A DNA stretch of 64,000 nt from contig CAJTTB010000014.1 of the NCBI GenBank assembly GCA_910579175.1, forward strand, positions 1 through 64,000, read 5' to 3'. Source of the DNA: an uncultured Oscillospiraceae bacterium (lineage in GTDB: Bacteria; Bacillota; Clostridia; Oscillospirales; Ruminococcaceae). Shown here piece by piece: positions 61,731-64,000 of this stretch (position 1 is the first letter of the stretch; each line of letters begins with the position of its first letter). The notes below the pieces were generated by a model. It searched no databases and was not told the DNA's origin. It was given only the letters and a program-made list of their open reading frames with translations. The translations under genes and the position numbers were made by a program.

Positions 61731-62775
61731 AGCAGGAGCCCTCCTTTGCTTTGCCAAGTCGGATGCGGATGGCTTTCTTGCCATGATTCAGCTTGTAGAT
61801 CAGCATTGCGATGAACATCACGCTGCCGATAATACCAACGATCAGTTCGATTGGCAGTTCATAAGGCATAATCACACTGCGGGCAATCATGTCGCAGATC
61901 AGGACAAATAACGCACCAAGTAATGCGGTATCCACCAGAGTTCCCTTGATCTTATCGCCCTTAAACATGGCAACAATATTGGGGATAATCAAACCGATGT
62001 ACGAAATCTGTCCTACAACGGTAACTACGCTTGCGGTTATCATAGCCGCAATGGTCAAGCCCAGAAACAATACCAGTTTGTAATTAACACCGAGGTTTTG
62101 CGAGAAATCTTTACCCATACCAACAATGTTAAAATAATTAGCGAAAATGAAAGCGATCACTACCAGTGGTACTGCCAGCCAGACCAGTTCGTAGTTACCC
62201 TTGATGATCAGGGCAAAGGAACCGACAAAATAGGTAGACAGCTGCTGAGTCACTTCATACTTATAGGCGATGAAGTTTGTAATGCCACCCAGAACATTGC
62301 CAAACATGATGCCGATCAGGGGAACCAGGACAGTGTTCTTAAACTGAATACGCTGCACGAACCATACAAAAATCCAAGTGCCTAAAACAGACATTGCGAA
62401 AGCCAACAGCACTCTGCCCCACAAGCCAATAGTAGGAATGAATACCAATGACAGCAAGATACCAAACTGTGCCGACTGAATCGTGGCACCGGTACTTGGG
62501 GATACAAACTTATTCATGCAAAGCTGCTGCATAATCAGACCAGCAACGCTCATTCCGACGCCTGTACACAGAATTGCGAACAATCTTGGTATTCTGGCAA
62601 GAAGAAATATTTTCAATTCCATACCATTTCCACCGGACAACAGCGTATTCAAATCAATATCAATCACGCCAACAAACAGTGACAGTATGGATATGATCAA
62701 AAGCGAGGTTCCGAGGAACAGCGTTGATATATGCTTTCTGATAATTGTGCACGCTCCTTTCTTGCAGTTAGCCAC
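61723..62775 (-). CDS. Siderophore ABC transporter, permease 1 (FecCD family)
   Basis: Up to 350 residues with about nine membrane segments; coupling region GKDFSQNLGVNYK and GQISYIGLIIPNIVAM. Corresponds to YclN/CeuB/FatD. First gene of the permease-permease-ATPase-binding-protein operon. The only standard start codon ahead of the first helix is the GTG at 62775, but it has no ribosome site and sits inside an operator-like dyad. AAAGGAG lies eight bases ahead of an ATT codon at 62745 (MIRKHIS... if used), so ATT initiation is plausible. The coordinate given is the longest reading. Confidence 0.88.
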   Translation of the reverse strand: MANCKKGACTIIRKHISTLFLGTSLLIISILSLFVGVIDIDLNTLLSGGNGMELKIFLLARIPRLFAILCTGVGMSVAGLIMQQLCMNKFVSPSTGATIQSAQFGILLSLVFIPTIGLWGRVLLAFAMSVLGTWIFVWFVQRIQFKNTVLVPLIGIMFGNVLGGITNFIAYKYEVTQQLSTYFVGSFALIIKGNYELVWLAVPLVVIAFIFANYFNIVGMGKDFSQNLGVNYKLVLFLGLTIAAMITASVVTVVGQISYIGLIIPNIVAMFKGDKIKGTLVDTALLGALFVLICDMIARSVIMPYELPIELIVGIIGSVMFIAMLIYKLNHGKKAIRIRLGKAKEGSCCD

Positions 62776-62782
62776 AGCTAAT
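62766..62782 (-). promoter_or_regulatory. Operator-like dyad before the siderophore operon (DtxR-box-like)
   Basis: Minus strand: ATTAGCTGTGGCTAACT, a TTAG-N6-CTAA dyad resembling DtxR/IdeR boxes. The same motif, 15 of 17 positions or so, recurs before the AraC gene at 63954-63971. Confidence 0.5.
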
Positions 62783-62872
62783 CATATGCTTTAAATTAAG
62801 TTCGCTTCTCTGCGAACAGTGATAATTATAAACTTTTTTGCCACAGGAACAATGACTGAAATCGTTTATTTC

Positions 62873-62966
62873 TACTCCAAAAACACGTTCTTATACTCCA
62901 AAACAGAATACTATTCCATTTCTGCATTCTTCCTATCCCAAAAAGAAACAGGAGCACTCCAAAAAG
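62873..62966. repeat. Four direct repeats, candidate AraC-type binding sites
   Basis: Plus-strand units TACTCCAAAAA (62873), TACTCCAAAAC (62894), TATCCCAAAAA (62934) and CACTCCAAAAA (62955) are spaced 21, 40 and 21 bases. They lie upstream of the siderophore operon and after the AraC gene. Units 3 and 4 overlap the AraC terminator. Confidence 0.55.
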
Positions 62967-62980
62967 AAATGTTCCTGTTT
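62946..62980 (-). terminator. Terminator of the AraC-family gene
   Basis: AAACAGGA and TCCTGTTT arms with a long loop; minus-strand tail TTCTTTTT. It starts 4 bases past the AraC stop. Confidence 0.6.
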
Positions 62981-62984
62981 TGTA

Positions 62985-63917
62985 CTATATGATTTTTATC
63001 TTTGAATGCTCTTTGCGATAGATACTTGGCGTATCGCCCATAATTTTTTTGAATGCAGCCGAGAACTTGCTTTTGTTTTCATAGCCAAAATCTTCTGCAA
63101 TCTCATCAATACTTTTTGTTGTGTGAATCAGAATCTGAGCGGCACTCTGCATCTTTTGTGCTCGAATAAAACTGATCACCGGCATACCATATACACTGCG
63201 AAAGGCGGTTTGCAGATAGGTGTCCGAAATACCAAATTTCATGGTCAGTTGTTTTACTGTTATTTTTTCATTGATATTCAGCGAGATGTAATCTGCAACT
63301 GCTTTTACAAGCTCAACCTGTGTGCGTGGCACCAAACTTCGGTCATAATAACGGCTGTTAGGATTCGAATATTTCATTCGAAAGAAAAGCTCCGGTAGTT
63401 TTACTCTCAAATAATCTAAGCGCTGTTCTGATTCAGCCTCGTATAAATCCTCGAAGAACTTCTTTGCCGATTCTGACGAGCGAAGAACCGCATGGGACAT
63501 TTCACCACAGATATGTTTCAACGCATCAAGTGGAGGGCATCCGCAGTTTGTCAGGAATTCAACAAGAGGATTTTGAGCTATATCAAGATCGATACCAATG
63601 CTAATGCCATGATAATGCTTCAATGGCAGCTGAAACAGTTTTTGCACCTTGTCCTGAACAGCGATAGAACAATCTCCCGGCATTAAATAAAAAAACTCAT
63701 TGTTTACTTCCTGTTCAATTCGGCCATCTTTACAGTAGTGAATGCTCAAATAGTTCTTTCGTTCACCCTTTTCAAACAATCCAAAATCAAAGTCAGCCAT
63801 ATGAACGGACATATATGCTACTTCCACACCGTGAAATAACTGATAAACGGTTGCTTGCGCATCTCCAGTATCATTACTATAAGAGTATTCTATTATATTC
63901 TTTTCACTTTCGTTCAT
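62985..63917 (-). CDS. AraC-family regulator of the siderophore operon
   Basis: 310 residues. The C-terminal ~100 residues carry two helix-turn-helix motifs (KITVKQLTMKFGISDTYL, then SIDEIAEDFGYENKSKFSAAF) and the AraC ending. The N-terminal ~200 residues are a sensor domain similar to those of regulators placed next to iron-siderophore transporters (YbtA/PchR/Btr-like), which bind the ferric siderophore. GAGAGGAAG lies about six bases ahead of the ATG. It is directly upstream of, and in the same direction as, the transporter operon. Role as activator is inferred. Confidence 0.9.
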   Translation of the reverse strand: MNESEKNIIEYSYSNDTGDAQATVYQLFHGVEVAYMSVHMADFDFGLFEKGERKNYLSIHYCKDGRIEQEVNNEFFYLMPGDCSIAVQDKVQKLFQLPLKHYHGISIGIDLDIAQNPLVEFLTNCGCPPLDALKHICGEMSHAVLRSSESAKKFFEDLYEAESEQRLDYLRVKLPELFFRMKYSNPNSRYYDRSLVPRTQVELVKAVADYISLNINEKITVKQLTMKFGISDTYLQTAFRSVYGMPVISFIRAQKMQSAAQILIHTTKSIDEIAEDFGYENKSKFSAAFKKIMGDTPSIYRKEHSKIKII

Positions 63918-63953
63918 ATTGCTTCCTCTCTAAAATCCGTGGTAATGCGTCGA

Positions 63954-63971
63954 AGTTATCCGCAGCTAACT
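63954..63971 (-). promoter_or_regulatory. Operator-like dyad before the AraC gene
   Basis: Minus strand: AGTTAGCTGCGGATAACT, an AGTTA/TAACT dyad matching the box at 62766-62782, with similar T/A-rich flanks (TTTAGAAACAT against TTTAAAGCATA). Confidence 0.5.
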
Positions 63972-64000
63972 AATGTTTCTAAATCAGCGGAGGCCATTCG

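Larger units (their letters stand above)
55364..64000. mobile_element. sigK-intervening (skin-like) element, left part; right end outside window
   Basis: Begins inside sigK and carries a large serine recombinase at the border, a TnpV gene, an alpha/beta hydrolase, a siderophore-type ABC operon and an AraC regulator. Codon use and G+C are visibly higher than in the flanking chromosome. No second junction or 5' half of sigK is seen up to 64000, so where the element ends, and whether the iron operon belongs to it, is inference. Confidence 0.6.

Noticed and set aside
62800..62830. Fur box near GATAATTATAA upstream of the siderophore operon
   Set aside because: Only about half of the 19-base Fur palindrome is matched; the TTAG-type dyad is the better candidate.

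Overview
The window reads as chromosome of a low-G+C, spore-forming Firmicute of the class Clostridia. The signs are a SpoVT regulator, the 3' half of a SigK-type sporulation sigma factor, a SpoIIQ-like LytM protein, strong AGGAGG-type ribosome sites and frequent GTG/TTG starts. Lysine and cell-wall chemistry use meso-diaminopimelate (Ddh and LysA). The species cannot be named from sequence alone. I saw no rRNA, tRNA or CRISPR array.

Layout. 1-3.5 kb: an AraC regulator with a two-gene (probably heterodimeric) ABC exporter, cut by the left edge, plus an Imm1-like immunity protein. 3.7-6.8 kb: a Gfo/Idh/MocA oxidoreductase, an amidohydrolase and a double-GNAT acetyltransferase. 6.8-15.1 kb (minus strand): the classic translation operon rimP-nusA-ylxR-ylxQ-infB-rbfA-nrnA-truB-ribF. 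15.2-19 kb: spoVT, an HtrA protease with a response-regulator-like repeat array in its promoter, and metY. 19.6-27.2 kb (plus strand): ddh, a chemoreceptor, yceD-rpmF, and a radical-SAM/DUF512 gene with der and plsY. 27.3-35 kb: an ABC exporter, polyphosphate:AMP phosphotransferase with a DtxR-family regulator, a K+/H+ antiporter, a radical SAM/SPASM protein and the LytM protein. 35-39.7 kb: serC-serA, prfC and a NUDIX hydrolase.

39.7-41.3 kb is a small accessory island: a HipA-like kinase gene and a truncated companion reading frame, bracketed by two ~155-160 bp direct repeats. 41.3-55 kb is again mostly core: lysA, ysxC, lon, a hemolysin III-like protein, a methyltransferase/double-glycosyltransferase fusion, a MATE pump, an APH-like kinase, an M29 aminopeptidase and tam.

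The most striking part starts at about 55.36 kb. The 3' half of sigK lies at 54994-55371. Exactly where the conserved sigma sequence begins, a 609-residue large serine recombinase reads into it in the same direction. The DNA to the right is visibly richer in G+C and carries tnpV, an alpha/beta hydrolase, a complete siderophore-type ABC importer and an AraC regulator. The arrangement is what one expects of a sigK-intervening ('skin-like') element whose excision would rebuild sigK. The 5' half of sigK would have to lie beyond the right edge. An iron-chelate uptake operon as cargo, with two kinds of repeated operator-like motif, is the unusual part.
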